From NCBI GenBank assembly GCA_900755685.1, contig CAAEHI010000062.1:1-20524 (forward strand): a stretch of 20,524 bases of DNA. The letters are read 5' to 3'. Below the pieces are notes generated by a model. It ran no database searches and was not told the origin of the DNA. It saw nothing but the letters and a program-made list of their open reading frames with translations. Origin of the DNA: an uncultured Collinsella sp. (GTDB lineage Bacteria > Actinomycetota > Coriobacteriia > Coriobacteriales > Coriobacteriaceae). A program made the position numbers and the translations under genes. How positions within the stretch are numbered: the first letter of the stretch is position 1; every line of letters starts with the position of its first letter. Positions 1-6,495 of this stretch are shown here, one piece after another.

Positions 1-51
1 CAACCTCGTTGCGGCGCGGCTGCGCCTCTGGCACTTCAACAACATTGTCGC

Positions 52-81
52 AGCCCCGACCCGCGGTCACGAGCGGGGGCT
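52..81 (+). terminator. Weak GC-rich hairpin, possible terminator of an upstream gene
   Basis: AGCCCC and a CCGC segment on the left can pair imperfectly with GCGG-GGGCT on the right. Only a poor T-rich tail (GTCGTTTCC) follows. It could end a gene left of the window, but the pairing is imperfect. Confidence 0.25.
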
Positions 82-151
82 CCTGTCGTTTCCGTGCCCC
101 TGGATTGGGTCATAGTGTCTGACTTATGCTCAACCTGCGGCGCCTTAGAGG

Positions 152-180
152 TAGTCATTGGGGATGTTCTTAAATGACTA
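152..180. repeat. Hairpin repeat copy 1 (GGGGATGTTCTT loop)
   Basis: Perfect 8-bp inverted arms TAGTCATT (152-159) and AATGACTA (173-180) enclose a 13-nt loop GGGGATGTTCTTA. It differs from copy 2 at one loop base. The 11-mer CTCAACCTGCG lies upstream at 129-139 and is also found upstream of the copy at 15852. The element resembles REP-type intergenic palindromes, but I cannot assign a family. Confidence 0.85.
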
Positions 181-252
181 GTCAACTTGTTCGCCCTGGG
201 CGGCGCTCGCTGTTCGTCCTCTGCCCGCGGCGTTGCCTTGCTCCGGATGCGG

Positions 253-281
253 TAGTCATTGGGGACGTTCTTAAATGACTA
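253..281. repeat. Hairpin repeat copy 2 (GGGGACGTTCTT loop)
   Basis: TAGTCATT (253-260) and AATGACTA (274-281) form a perfect 8-bp stem around GGGGACGTTCTTA. It lies 101 bp after copy 1 in the same orientation. The sequence between the copies is unrelated GC-rich DNA. Confidence 0.85.
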
Positions 282-391
282 GGGTGGGCACATTGCTTTG
301 AGATGTTGTTCGATCGGCTTTGATGGCCGTTAAACTGTCTACCTGCTTAAAGCAATTAACGGTGTGCATCTGCTATTGGAAATATTGCCCG

Positions 392-424
392 AAAAATCGT
401 CCAAGAAGTCGCGGGGCGATTTTT
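392..424 (+). terminator. Terminator-like hairpin
   Basis: AAAAATCG (392-399) pairs with CGATTTTT (417-424), so the stem itself ends in a five-T run. No gene end is visible just upstream, so it may terminate a small RNA or read-through from left of the window. A second perfect hairpin starts on its last two bases. Confidence 0.45.
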
Positions 425-441
425 GACGCGTCGCGCGTCAA
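423..441. repeat. Perfect 8-bp hairpin
   Basis: TTGACGCG (423-430) and CGCGTCAA (434-441) are perfect complements with a 3-nt loop TCG. It overlaps the T-run of the preceding hairpin, so the two structures abut. Role unknown. Confidence 0.6.
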
Positions 442-597
442 GTGATTTGGCAAGTTCTTGGTTAGATATTGGTCAGGTTAGGGGCAACCTTGCCAAAAGC
501 TTGACGGATGCAGATTTAGACGTCGGCGAATGAACGCTTCGATTGCAATCCAAGCAAAATTCTGGGCTGATTCTCGATAATCGCTCTCAATCGTCCC

Positions 598-624
598 TTG
601 CCAAGCGGTGCTCTCGCGTACAAT
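598..624 (+). promoter_or_regulatory. Candidate prmC promoter
   Basis: TTGCCA (598-603) and TACAAT (619-624) look like -35 and -10 boxes, although the 15-bp spacer is short. TACAAT is also the -10 proposed for the ATP synthase operon. Transcription would start about 40 nt before the prmC ATG, which rules out the longer in-frame TTG start at 598. Confidence 0.45.
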
Positions 625-672
625 CTGCTCCGACATTCGCGCGCCGCCCGGCGCTTAAGAGGGGAGGACCCC

Positions 673-1923
673 ATGGCAAACGAGATCTGGACCATCAAGC
701 GTTGTCTCGAGTGGACCAAGGAGTACCTGGCCGAGCGCGGCGAGGAACACCCCCGTCTTTCTGCCGAGTGGCTGCTGTGCGCGGCAACGGGCCTGGCGCG
801 TATCGACTTGTATATGCGCATGGACGAGACGCTCGACGCGGCGCAGCTCGAGACCATGCACGCGGCGGTCGTCCGTCGCGCGAAGGGCGAGCCGCTGCAG
901 TACATCACCGGTAGCACGCAGTTTCGCATGATCGATGTTGCGTGTGCCCCCGGCGTGCTCATCCCGCGGCCCGAGACCGAGATGCTCGTCGAAGAAGTCC
1001 TCAACTACCTGGATGCCGAGGTGCTGAGCCCCGAGGCCGCCGCCCGCCAGCGCGTGGAGCTGCCTTGGAACGATGAGGTCGAGCAGGCCCGCAAAGCCGA
1101 GGCGGCGCTGGCCGAAGAACGCGCGACCGCCGAGCGCCGTGCCGCCAACCTGACGGCCGCCGATGAGGCTGCGCTGGGTAGCGACGTGCTCGGTAGCCGC
1201 GCCTATGCCGAGGAGCTTGCCGATCGCGAAGCCGAGGAAGCCGCCGCGCAGGCAGCAGAAGCCGAAGCCGCGGAAGCCGCCGAGCCCGAGCTCGACGAAT
1301 ACGGCATCGCCATTGAGGGTGCCGACCAGGAGACGGCTTCAGCTCAGGATGCTGCTGCGCCCGCCCCAGCCGAGCCCCGCACTGCCCGTGTTCTCGAGGT
1401 CGGCTGCGGCACGGGCTGCATCTCGCTCTCGCTTGCCTGGGAGCGTCGCGGCCACGTCGCCTGCACTGCTACCGATATCGAGCCGCGCGCCATCGATCTG
1501 GCCACCAAAAACCGCGACGCCCTCGGCCTCACGGCAGATGAGGTTGCCTTCAGCCTCACCAACCTGGTGAGCTCCATTCCCCACGACGAGTGGGGCACCT
1601 TTGACGTACTCGTCTCCAACCCGCCCTACATTCCCACCGATGTCATGCGCTCGCTGCCGCACGAGGTCAAGGACTTTGAGCCCGATCTGGCGCTCGAGGG
1701 CGGTGCCGACGGCCTCGATATCTTCCGCCGCCTGCTCAACGCGGCGCCCTACATGTTGCGCGCCGGCGGCCTCTTTGCCTGCGAGCTTTACGAGGGTGCC
1801 CTCGATGCCGCCGCCGAGCTCTGCCGCCAGGCAGGTCTCTCGGACGTGCGCATCGTCCGCGACCTCACCGATCGCCCCCGCATCGTCCGAGCCATCGTCA
1901 CCGAGCCCAAGCAGCGTATTTAA
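673..1923 (+). CDS. prmC: Peptide chain release factor N5-glutamine methyltransferase PrmC, with an Ala/Glu-rich insert
   Basis: PrmC methylates the GGQ glutamine of release factors RF1 and RF2 using S-adenosylmethionine, in the cytoplasm. The N-terminal substrate domain covers residues 1-112 and has IPRPETE (97-103). The SAM domain has LEVGCGTGC (241-249) and the hallmark NPPY (316-319). The protein is 416 aa, against roughly 280 for typical PrmC. The excess is one segment, about residues 116-236, rich in Ala and Glu, inserted between the two domains. I chose the ATG at 673 because GGGGAGG (661-667) precedes it closely and homology begins there; an in-frame TTG at 598 would lie on the proposed promoter. 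Catalytic motifs are intact, so the enzyme is probably active. Confidence 0.95.
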   Translation: MANEIWTIKRCLEWTKEYLAERGEEHPRLSAEWLLCAATGLARIDLYMRMDETLDAAQLETMHAAVVRRAKGEPLQYITGSTQFRMIDVACAPGVLIPRPETEMLVEEVLNYLDAEVLSPEAAARQRVELPWNDEVEQARKAEAALAEERATAERRAANLTAADEAALGSDVLGSRAYAEELADREAEEAAAQAAEAEAAEAAEPELDEYGIAIEGADQETASAQDAAAPAPAEPRTARVLEVGCGTGCISLSLAWERRGHVACTATDIEPRAIDLATKNRDALGLTADEVAFSLTNLVSSIPHDEWGTFDVLVSNPPYIPTDVMRSLPHEVKDFEPDLALEGGADGLDIFRRLLNAAPYMLRAGGLFACELYEGALDAAAELCRQAGLSDVRIVRDLTDRPRIVRAIVTEPKQRI

Positions 1924-1956
1924 GCTGAACTAATATACATTTGCTCAAGTTTGCTC

Positions 1957-1988
1957 TTGCAATATACCGTAAAACTTCTATTATAGAA
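1957..1988 (+). promoter_or_regulatory. Candidate toxin-antitoxin promoter and operator
   Basis: TTGCAA (1957-1962) and TATTAT (1979-1984) are separated by 16 bp. The -10 lies inside a near-perfect palindrome, TTCTAT-T-ATAGAA (1976-1988), a plausible binding site for the HTH antitoxin encoded downstream. The toxin start is only 14 nt past the -10, so a transcript from this site would carry only part of the GAAGGAG ribosome site. An alternative start from TTGCTC (1941-1946) with a -10 near 1963-1968 is possible. Confidence 0.45.
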
Positions 1989-1998
1989 GGAGAAAGGT

Positions 1999-2394
1999 AT
2001 GTCAAATCAGCTGCATCGGTACCGTATCGTGCTTGATTACATTGAACCTTGGCTTGATGAGCAGGATGAAGCTACGCTGAAGCAGATTTATGCAGACCTT
2101 TTGGTGCTCGAGAAGGAAGGTCCCAGCCTTGGTCGTCCACTGGTTGACCGTGTCAAGGGCTCGAAGCTTCATCATTTAAAGGAGCTGAGAGTGACTTCAT
2201 GTGGTGGGCAGGTGATCCGCATCCTCTTCGCCTTTGACCCCAAGCGCCAGGCGGTATTGCTATTAGCGGGTGATAAGTCGCGAGCGGGATCGTCAAGGGC
2301 AAAATGGAACGGCTGGTATGCGATCAACATTCCAAAGGCCGAGCAAATATACCGTCGCCACGTAAGGAGGCTCGATCGAGATGGAACTGCATGA
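1999..2394 (+). CDS. higB: HigB/Gp49-family toxin (RelE-like fold)
   Basis: This 131-aa protein has the pattern of the phage-derived Gp49/HigB family: LHHLKELR (57-64), RILFAFDP (74-81), VLLLAGDKS (86-94) and WNGWYAINIP (103-112), with a basic C-terminus. Family members are usually ribosome-dependent mRNA interferases that cut mRNA during translation. A strong GAAGGAG site precedes the ATG. Its last 14 nt overlap the start of the antitoxin gene, giving the toxin-first order typical of higBA. The module is AT-richer than its neighbours and separates prmC from tsaC, which suggests insertion. The gene is intact. Family call is firm; toxicity is inferred. Confidence 0.85.
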   Translation: MSNQLHRYRIVLDYIEPWLDEQDEATLKQIYADLLVLEKEGPSLGRPLVDRVKGSKLHHLKELRVTSCGGQVIRILFAFDPKRQAVLLLAGDKSRAGSSRAKWNGWYAINIPKAEQIYRRHVRRLDRDGTA

Positions 2395-2683
2395 GTATAT
2401 GGAATCTCGCGGGATAACACGCGACTCCATTACCGCCGAGCAGGAGAGGACTCGCGATCGTATCGAAGCCTATAAGCTTGCTCAGATTCGCAGGCTAAAA
2501 GATCTAACACAGGCGTCGGTCGCCCAGTCGATGGGCGTTTCTCAAAAACGTGTATCCGAGCTCGAGCGTGGGGAATTGGGTTCGATGAGGCTTGACACGC
2601 TGAGCAGGTACGCAGAGAGCCTCGGCGGAAAACTGGTTGCAAGCATCGAGTTTCCCGATCGTACCGTTACGCTTGCGCGCTAA
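2381..2683 (+). CDS. higA: HigA-type antitoxin, XRE-family helix-turn-helix protein
   Basis: This 100-aa protein has a helix-turn-helix at about residues 42-62 (LTQASVAQSMGVSQKRVSEL), followed by the GELGSMRLDTLSRYAESLGG continuation typical of XRE antitoxins. It should neutralise the upstream toxin and repress the shared promoter. Ribosome site TAAGGAGG (2363-2370) lies inside the toxin gene 10 nt before the ATG, so translation is coupled but independently primed. No terminator is obvious before the next gene. Confidence 0.88.
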   Translation: MELHEYMESRGITRDSITAEQERTRDRIEAYKLAQIRRLKDLTQASVAQSMGVSQKRVSELERGELGSMRLDTLSRYAESLGGKLVASIEFPDRTVTLAR

Positions 2684-2744
2684 TAATCTTCAATTAACCC
2701 CCTCACTTTCACCGACTACTAGAGCCGCTCACCAAACCAACATG

Positions 2745-2813
2745 CGCTCTGGGCAAATAGGTTGAACGTTTCGTGCGAGAATGCCCCACAGTAAACAAAC
2801 TTGCACCAGAGCG
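2745..2813 (+). promoter_or_regulatory. Long-range inverted repeat in the tsaC leader
   Basis: CGCTCTGG (2745-2752) is perfectly complementary to CCAGAGCG (2806-2813). The helix continues inward with GCAA and TTGC across one bulged base. The right arm ends just before the AAGGGG ribosome site (2815-2820) of tsaC. An inner GGGC/GCCC pairing (2751-2754 and 2783-2786) would compete. This could be a leader structure affecting tsaC translation; it matches no riboswitch I recognise. Confidence 0.4.
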
Positions 2814-2831
2814 TAAGGGGCTGGCATACAC

Positions 2832-3575
2832 ATGCAGACGGTCTATCGGGTATACGAGGGAGCGCGCGAGCCGCATCGGCTTGCAGTCGAGCGCACGGCC
2901 GAGCTACTCGGTCGCGGCGGCTTGGCGCTTATTCCAACCGAGACGGTCTACGGTGTCGCCGTGGCGGTCAACGCTTTCTCGGATGCCGTTCCACAAGATA
3001 CAAGTGAGCCTCTGCCGTGGCCGCGCGATCCGCAGGCCACCGTCAACGGCGCCGCGGTCCCCGCACTCGGTACCGGCTATCGTCGTATCTTTACTCTCAA
3101 GCAGCGCGAGCTCACCCAAACGGTTGCCTGGCTGGTCGATGATGCCGAAGCACTCGACCGCTATGGCGTGGATATCCCTAATGAGGCCCGCGTGCTCGCC
3201 CGACGATGCTGGCCGGGCGCCCTGACTATCGTGGTCAAGGCGGCCCCCTGCGTGCCGACCTTTATGCGCGCTGCCGACGACACGGTGGCACTTCGCGCTT
3301 CGGCCTCGCCCGTGGTGCAAGCGCTCATCCGCACCTGCGGCAGCCCTCTTGCCTGCACTAGCGCCAACACGCATGGCGCGCCTGCGCCGGCAAGTTTTGT
3401 CACGGTGGAGGAGCGCATCCTGGAGGGGGTCGATGTGGCTGTCGACGCCGGTGAGACCCCGTGTCGCGACGCCTCAACCATCGTGTCGTTTCAGCACGGT
3501 GAGCTCCGGATCCTGCGCCAAGGCGCGCTTCCCGCATCAGAGATCGAACGGGTCCTGTCCGACCCGATGCAATAG
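2832..3575 (+). CDS. tsaC: Threonylcarbamoyl-AMP synthase (TsaC/Sua5/YrdC family)
   Basis: The enzyme makes L-threonylcarbamoyl-AMP from threonine, bicarbonate and ATP, the first step of t6A formation at A37 of ANN-decoding tRNAs. Visible motifs are PTETVYG (35-41), WPGALTIV (127-134), ALRAS (153-157) and TSAN (176-179). At 247 aa it is a single YrdC domain without the C-terminal Sua5 domain. A segment of about 30 residues, Pro/Asp-rich, is inserted at about 48-84 between PTETVYG and the basic motif (RIFTLKQREL). The ATG at 2832 follows AAGGGG by 11 nt. tsaC commonly lies directly after prmC; here the toxin-antitoxin pair intervenes. glpK begins 13 nt downstream, so the two are probably cotranscribed. 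Confidence 0.9.
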   Translation: MQTVYRVYEGAREPHRLAVERTAELLGRGGLALIPTETVYGVAVAVNAFSDAVPQDTSEPLPWPRDPQATVNGAAVPALGTGYRRIFTLKQRELTQTVAWLVDDAEALDRYGVDIPNEARVLARRCWPGALTIVVKAAPCVPTFMRAADDTVALRASASPVVQALIRTCGSPLACTSANTHGAPAPASFVTVEERILEGVDVAVDAGETPCRDASTIVSFQHGELRILRQGALPASEIERVLSDPMQ

Positions 3576-3588
3576 AAAGGTGTAAGCG

Positions 3589-5130
3589 ATGTCGTTGAAT
3601 CTAGGTAGCCTGGGTATGGAAGACGCCTCGTTTAGCTTTGGCGGTTCCTACATCATGGCGCTCGACTGCGGCACTACCTCGGTACTCGCGACTATCGTCG
3701 ACGAGTACGGCTGCATCGTCGCCCAGGCGCGTCGTAGCGTCAAAACCAGCTTCCCGCGCCCCGGCTGGGTGGAGCAGGATCCCACGGAGGTGCTTGCCAG
3801 TCAGATCGGCGTGATGATGGAGGTCCAGTTTAAGAGCGGCATCCATTCTGACCGCATCGCCGCCATCGGTATCTCCAACCAGCGCGAGACCACGGTGGTG
3901 TGGGACCGCATAAGCGGCCAACCCATCTATAACGCCATCGTGTGGCAATGCCGTCGCACCGCACCTCTGATCGACGAACTGGTCGAGCAGGGCGCAGAAG
4001 AACTGGTGCGCTCCCGCACGGGACTCACGCTCGATCCGTATTTCTCGGCTTCCAAGGTGCAGTGGATCCTCGACAACGTCGATGGTGCGCGTGAGAGCGC
4101 GGCGGCGGGCGACCTCATGTTCGGCACCATCGACACCTGGCTCATCTATAACCTCACCGGCGGTCAGGTCTTTGCCACCGACTACACCAATGCCAGCCGC
4201 ACCGCGCTCTTTAATATCCATGCGCTCGATTGGGACGACGATCTGCTGGCGCTTTTCGACGTCCCGCGTTCCATGATGCCCGAGGTTCGTTGGAGCTCGG
4301 GCGACTACGGCCGCGTCGCGAGCGACATCATGACCAACATGCCACCCATCATGGGCGTGGCGGGCGACCAGCAGGCGTCGCTGTTCGGCCACTGCTGCTT
4401 CCATCCTGGCCAGACCAAAAACACCTATGGCACGGGTTGCTTTATGCTCATGAACACCGGCGACGAGATCGTCGAATCCAAGAACGGTTTGGTCTCCACG
4501 ATCGGTATCGCCGCGGACGGCAAAATCAGCTATGCGCTCGAGGGTTCTATCTTTGCCGCCGGCTCAACCATGAACTGGCTGCGCAACAACATGGGCATCA
4601 TCTCGAGCGTGAGCGAGTCCGCGCAACTCGCCACTTCGATTAACGACAACGAGGGCTGCTACTTCGTTCCCGCCTTCGCAGGCCTGGGCGCTCCCTGGTG
4701 GGACCCGCATGCTCGCGGTATCGTGTGCGGCCTGACCGGCGTCTCGAGTCGCGCGACCATTGTGCGTGCGGCTTGCGAGTCCATGGCCTACCAGAGCTAT
4801 GACGTGCTGCGCGCCATGGAGCAGGACGTGGGACTTTCGATTGAGCGCCTGTCTGTCGACGGCGGCGCCTCGCGCAACGAGTTCATCATGCAATTCCAGG
4901 CCGATCTGCTGGATATCCCCGTGCTGCAGTGCGAGACGGTGGAGACCACGGCGATCGGCGCCGCGTACTTGGCGGGCCTTGCCGTCGGCTATTGGGAGGA
5001 TTTGGAGGAGCTGGAGCAAAACGCTCAGATCGTCAAAGTCTTCCATCCTCACATGTCCGCCGAGCGCCGTGAGAGCAACCTCGCTGGTTGGCGTGATGCC
5101 GTCAAGCGTTCGCTCAACACCGCTCAGTAG
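3589..5130 (+). CDS. glpK: Glycerol kinase (FGGY family)
   Basis: The enzyme phosphorylates glycerol with ATP to sn-glycerol 3-phosphate. FGGY signatures are clear: DCGTTS (26-31), ISNQRET (95-101, glycerol-binding Arg-Glu), DPYFSASK (149-156), GVAGDQQASLFG (256-267, catalytic Asp), KNTYGTGCF (277-285) and GGASRNEFIMQFQADLL near the C-terminus. Length is 513 aa, about 15-20 residues longer at the N-terminus than Escherichia coli GlpK; ATGs at 3616 and 3655 are alternative starts, but only 3589 has GAAAGG at good spacing. Two oddities: the first phosphate loop reads GTTSVLA where E. coli has GTTSSRA, losing an ADP-contacting Arg. The HTxxYHFYG loop carrying the HPr-phosphorylated His of Firmicutes GlpK is absent, so PTS control of that kind is unlikely. 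Confidence 0.92.
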   Translation: MSLNLGSLGMEDASFSFGGSYIMALDCGTTSVLATIVDEYGCIVAQARRSVKTSFPRPGWVEQDPTEVLASQIGVMMEVQFKSGIHSDRIAAIGISNQRETTVVWDRISGQPIYNAIVWQCRRTAPLIDELVEQGAEELVRSRTGLTLDPYFSASKVQWILDNVDGARESAAAGDLMFGTIDTWLIYNLTGGQVFATDYTNASRTALFNIHALDWDDDLLALFDVPRSMMPEVRWSSGDYGRVASDIMTNMPPIMGVAGDQQASLFGHCCFHPGQTKNTYGTGCFMLMNTGDEIVESKNGLVSTIGIAADGKISYALEGSIFAAGSTMNWLRNNMGIISSVSESAQLATSINDNEGCYFVPAFAGLGAPWWDPHARGIVCGLTGVSSRATIVRAACESMAYQSYDVLRAMEQDVGLSIERLSVDGGASRNEFIMQFQADLLDIPVLQCETVETTAIGAAYLAGLAVGYWEDLEELEQNAQIVKVFHPHMSAERRESNLAGWRDAVKRSLNTAQ

Positions 5131-5176
5131 GGTTGCGACGAGCTGCTCGATACAACAAACCGTTAAACTTATGCAC

Positions 5177-5224
5177 GGCGCGAGGCAGCAACGTCGCCAT
5201 GCGCCTTGTCAGCAAGGCCATTTT
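5177..5224 (+). promoter_or_regulatory. Hairpin pair between glpK and upp: terminator or attenuator
   Basis: GCCTTG (5203-5208) and CAAGGC (5213-5218) form a perfect stem with loop TCAG, followed by CATTTT, resembling a short intrinsic terminator 29 nt before the upp ATG. An earlier segment GGCGC (5177-5181) can pair with GCGCC (5201-5205), which overlaps the first arm, so the two folds exclude each other. It may simply end glpK transcription, or attenuate upp. Confidence 0.45.
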
Positions 5225-5252
5225 CCGGCCGCAACGAAAGGGGCATCAACCC

Positions 5253-5900
5253 ATGACCGTCACCTACGATACGTCCCGTGTGACCCTTGTCGATCACCCA
5301 CTCGTCCAGCACAAGCTGTCGATCTTGCGCGACAAGAGCACTGGCACCAACCAGTTCCGCCAGCTCGTGCGCGAGCTTGCGCTCTTTGACGGCTACGAGG
5401 CCATGCGCGACCTGCCCATGGAAGACGTCGAGGTCGAGACTCCCATCACCACCGCCATGTTTAAGCAGCTTGCCGGCAAGAAGCTCGCCATTGTTCCCAT
5501 CCTGCGTGCGGGCCTTGGCATGGTCGATGGCATCCTCGACTTGGTACCCTCCGCTCGCGTGGGCCACATCGGTATGGAGCGCGACGAGGTCACCCACGAG
5601 CCGCATGAGTATTACTGCAAGATGCCCAAGGATATCGATCAGCGCATCTGCCTGGTTGTCGACCCCATGCTCGCCACGGGCGGTTCGGCCGAGATGGCCA
5701 TCAGCTACCTGCGCGAGCGCGGTGTCAAGGATATCCGCATGCTGTGCATCGTCGCCGCGCCCGAGGGTCTCAAGTCGCTGACCGAGAAGGACCCCGATGT
5801 ACATATTTATACGTGCGCCATCGACGACCATCTCAACGAGGCCGCCTACATCGTTCCCGGCCTGGGCGACGCCGGCGACCGCATCTACGGTACGCTCTAG
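5253..5900 (+). CDS. upp: Uracil phosphoribosyltransferase
   Basis: Upp salvages uracil by joining it to PRPP to give UMP and pyrophosphate. The PRPP loop is VVDPMLATGGSA (135-146) and the uracil-binding C-terminus has VPGLGDAGDRIYGT (201-214), both canonical. Length is 215 aa, close to the usual 208-210. An in-frame start exists at 5133, but the ATG at 5253 is preferred: AAAGGGG lies just upstream, the family begins there, and the added 40 residues have no family character. The 122-nt gap to glpK contains competing hairpins, so expression may be separate from glpK. Confidence 0.96.
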   Translation: MTVTYDTSRVTLVDHPLVQHKLSILRDKSTGTNQFRQLVRELALFDGYEAMRDLPMEDVEVETPITTAMFKQLAGKKLAIVPILRAGLGMVDGILDLVPSARVGHIGMERDEVTHEPHEYYCKMPKDIDQRICLVVDPMLATGGSAEMAISYLRERGVKDIRMLCIVAAPEGLKSLTEKDPDVHIYTCAIDDHLNEAAYIVPGLGDAGDRIYGTL

Positions 5901-5942
5901 TCGTTGGGCCTTGTCGGCTACGGTCACAAATACGAAGAAATG

Positions 5943-5977
5943 GTGCGCGCGGGCGAGCAAAAGTCGTCCACGCGCAC
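5943..5977 (+). terminator. Hairpin downstream of upp
   Basis: GTGCGCG (5943-5949) and CGCGCAC (5971-5977) are perfect complements with a 21-nt loop, followed by TTCTGTT. It lies about 40 nt after the upp stop and could end upp transcripts, but the loop is long and the T-tract poor. Confidence 0.3.
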
Positions 5978-6074
5978 TTCTGTTAACGGACGTTTTGCGC
6001 TGAGGGGTTCGAAAAAACGTATTACCGTACCTGCGGCATAAAGAAGGCCTTAAGAAAACGTACAGGTGCGTATT

Positions 6075-6119
6075 AACCGTTTGTTTTACGGTTGTACTTT
6101 AGCGATTGGCTCGTACAAT
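6075..6119 (+). promoter_or_regulatory. Candidate ATP synthase operon promoter
   Basis: TTGTAC (6092-6097) and TACAAT (6114-6119) are 16 bp apart. The -10 matches the one proposed for prmC. An inverted repeat AACCGT (6075-6080)/ACGGTT (6088-6093) sits on the upstream edge of the -35 and could bind a regulator. Transcription from about 6126 leaves a leader of roughly 55 nt before the first GTG and excludes the longer in-frame TTG start at 6106. Confidence 0.5.
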
Positions 6120-6180
6120 AGTCACCAATGTTTGGCTGGGACTGTGCTGTGAGGCGTTAAAAAGGAAAGCGAGGAAGCCA

Positions 6181-6492
6181 GTGTTTCAGATAGCCGATCT
6201 GCTCGCTATCGTTGCAGGCACCATCGCGGGCGCAATTGCCTTCCTTCCCTTTGTCTTTACGCTCAAGCCGGTTCTTGACGATAAACAGAATGCGGACATG
6301 CTCAAGGGAATGGTGAGTCTGGCGGTCTCGGCAGTCGCCCTGCTCGTCTTTACCTTGGTTGTGTTTGCGTTGTTCGGAGAGGCATTTCGCATGTTCCTCC
6401 TGGGCGAGGCGATCGGTTTCGTGGCCTTTATGGCCGCCTGCACGGTTCGCGTCGCCAAGGCGCTGCGGGATCCTCATGAGGTCGAAAGGTAA
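6181..6492 (+). CDS. atpI: AtpI-like small membrane protein at the head of the ATP synthase operon
   Basis: This 103-aa protein has three predicted membrane segments at about residues 7-28, 41-66 and 70-92, and a short basic tail. Position directly before atpB is that of atpI (subunit i), a factor reported to help c-ring assembly or Mg uptake in other bacteria. Sequence similarity to AtpI is not strong by eye, so the name rests mainly on context. I chose the GTG at 6181 because GAGGAA lies 6 nt upstream and because two other atp genes also start with GTG. The gap to atpB is 3 nt. Confidence 0.65.
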   Translation: MFQIADLLAIVAGTIAGAIAFLPFVFTLKPVLDDKQNADMLKGMVSLAVSAVALLVFTLVVFALFGEAFRMFLLGEAIGFVAFMAACTVRVAKALRDPHEVER

Positions 6493-6495
6493 GTC

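Larger units (their letters stand above)
1..672. other. Non-coding region upstream of prmC
   Basis: I find no convincing gene here. The region contains a weak GC-rich hairpin near 52-81, two near-identical hairpin repeats (152-180 and 253-281), an inverted repeat CCGTTAA/TTAACGG (327-333 and 356-362), a terminator-like hairpin (392-424), a second hairpin touching it (423-441) and a candidate prmC promoter (598-624). prmC usually follows prfA; prfA is not in the window. A frame open from position 1 to about 178 ends inside the first repeat and has no recognisable protein. Confidence 0.7.

Noticed and set aside
1..178. Open frame from the window edge that ends in the first hairpin repeat
   Set aside because: Short, with no recognisable motifs; the end within a repeated non-coding element suggests chance.
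2343..2354. ATATACCGT inside the toxin gene matching the one in its promoter (1962-1970)
   Set aside because: Too short to argue for a second operator, and it encodes conserved toxin residues.
326..5170. Shared CCGTTAAACT at 327-336 and at 5160-5169
   Set aside because: Ten bases only, with unrelated flanks and no gene in common; weaker than the other repeats and possibly chance.
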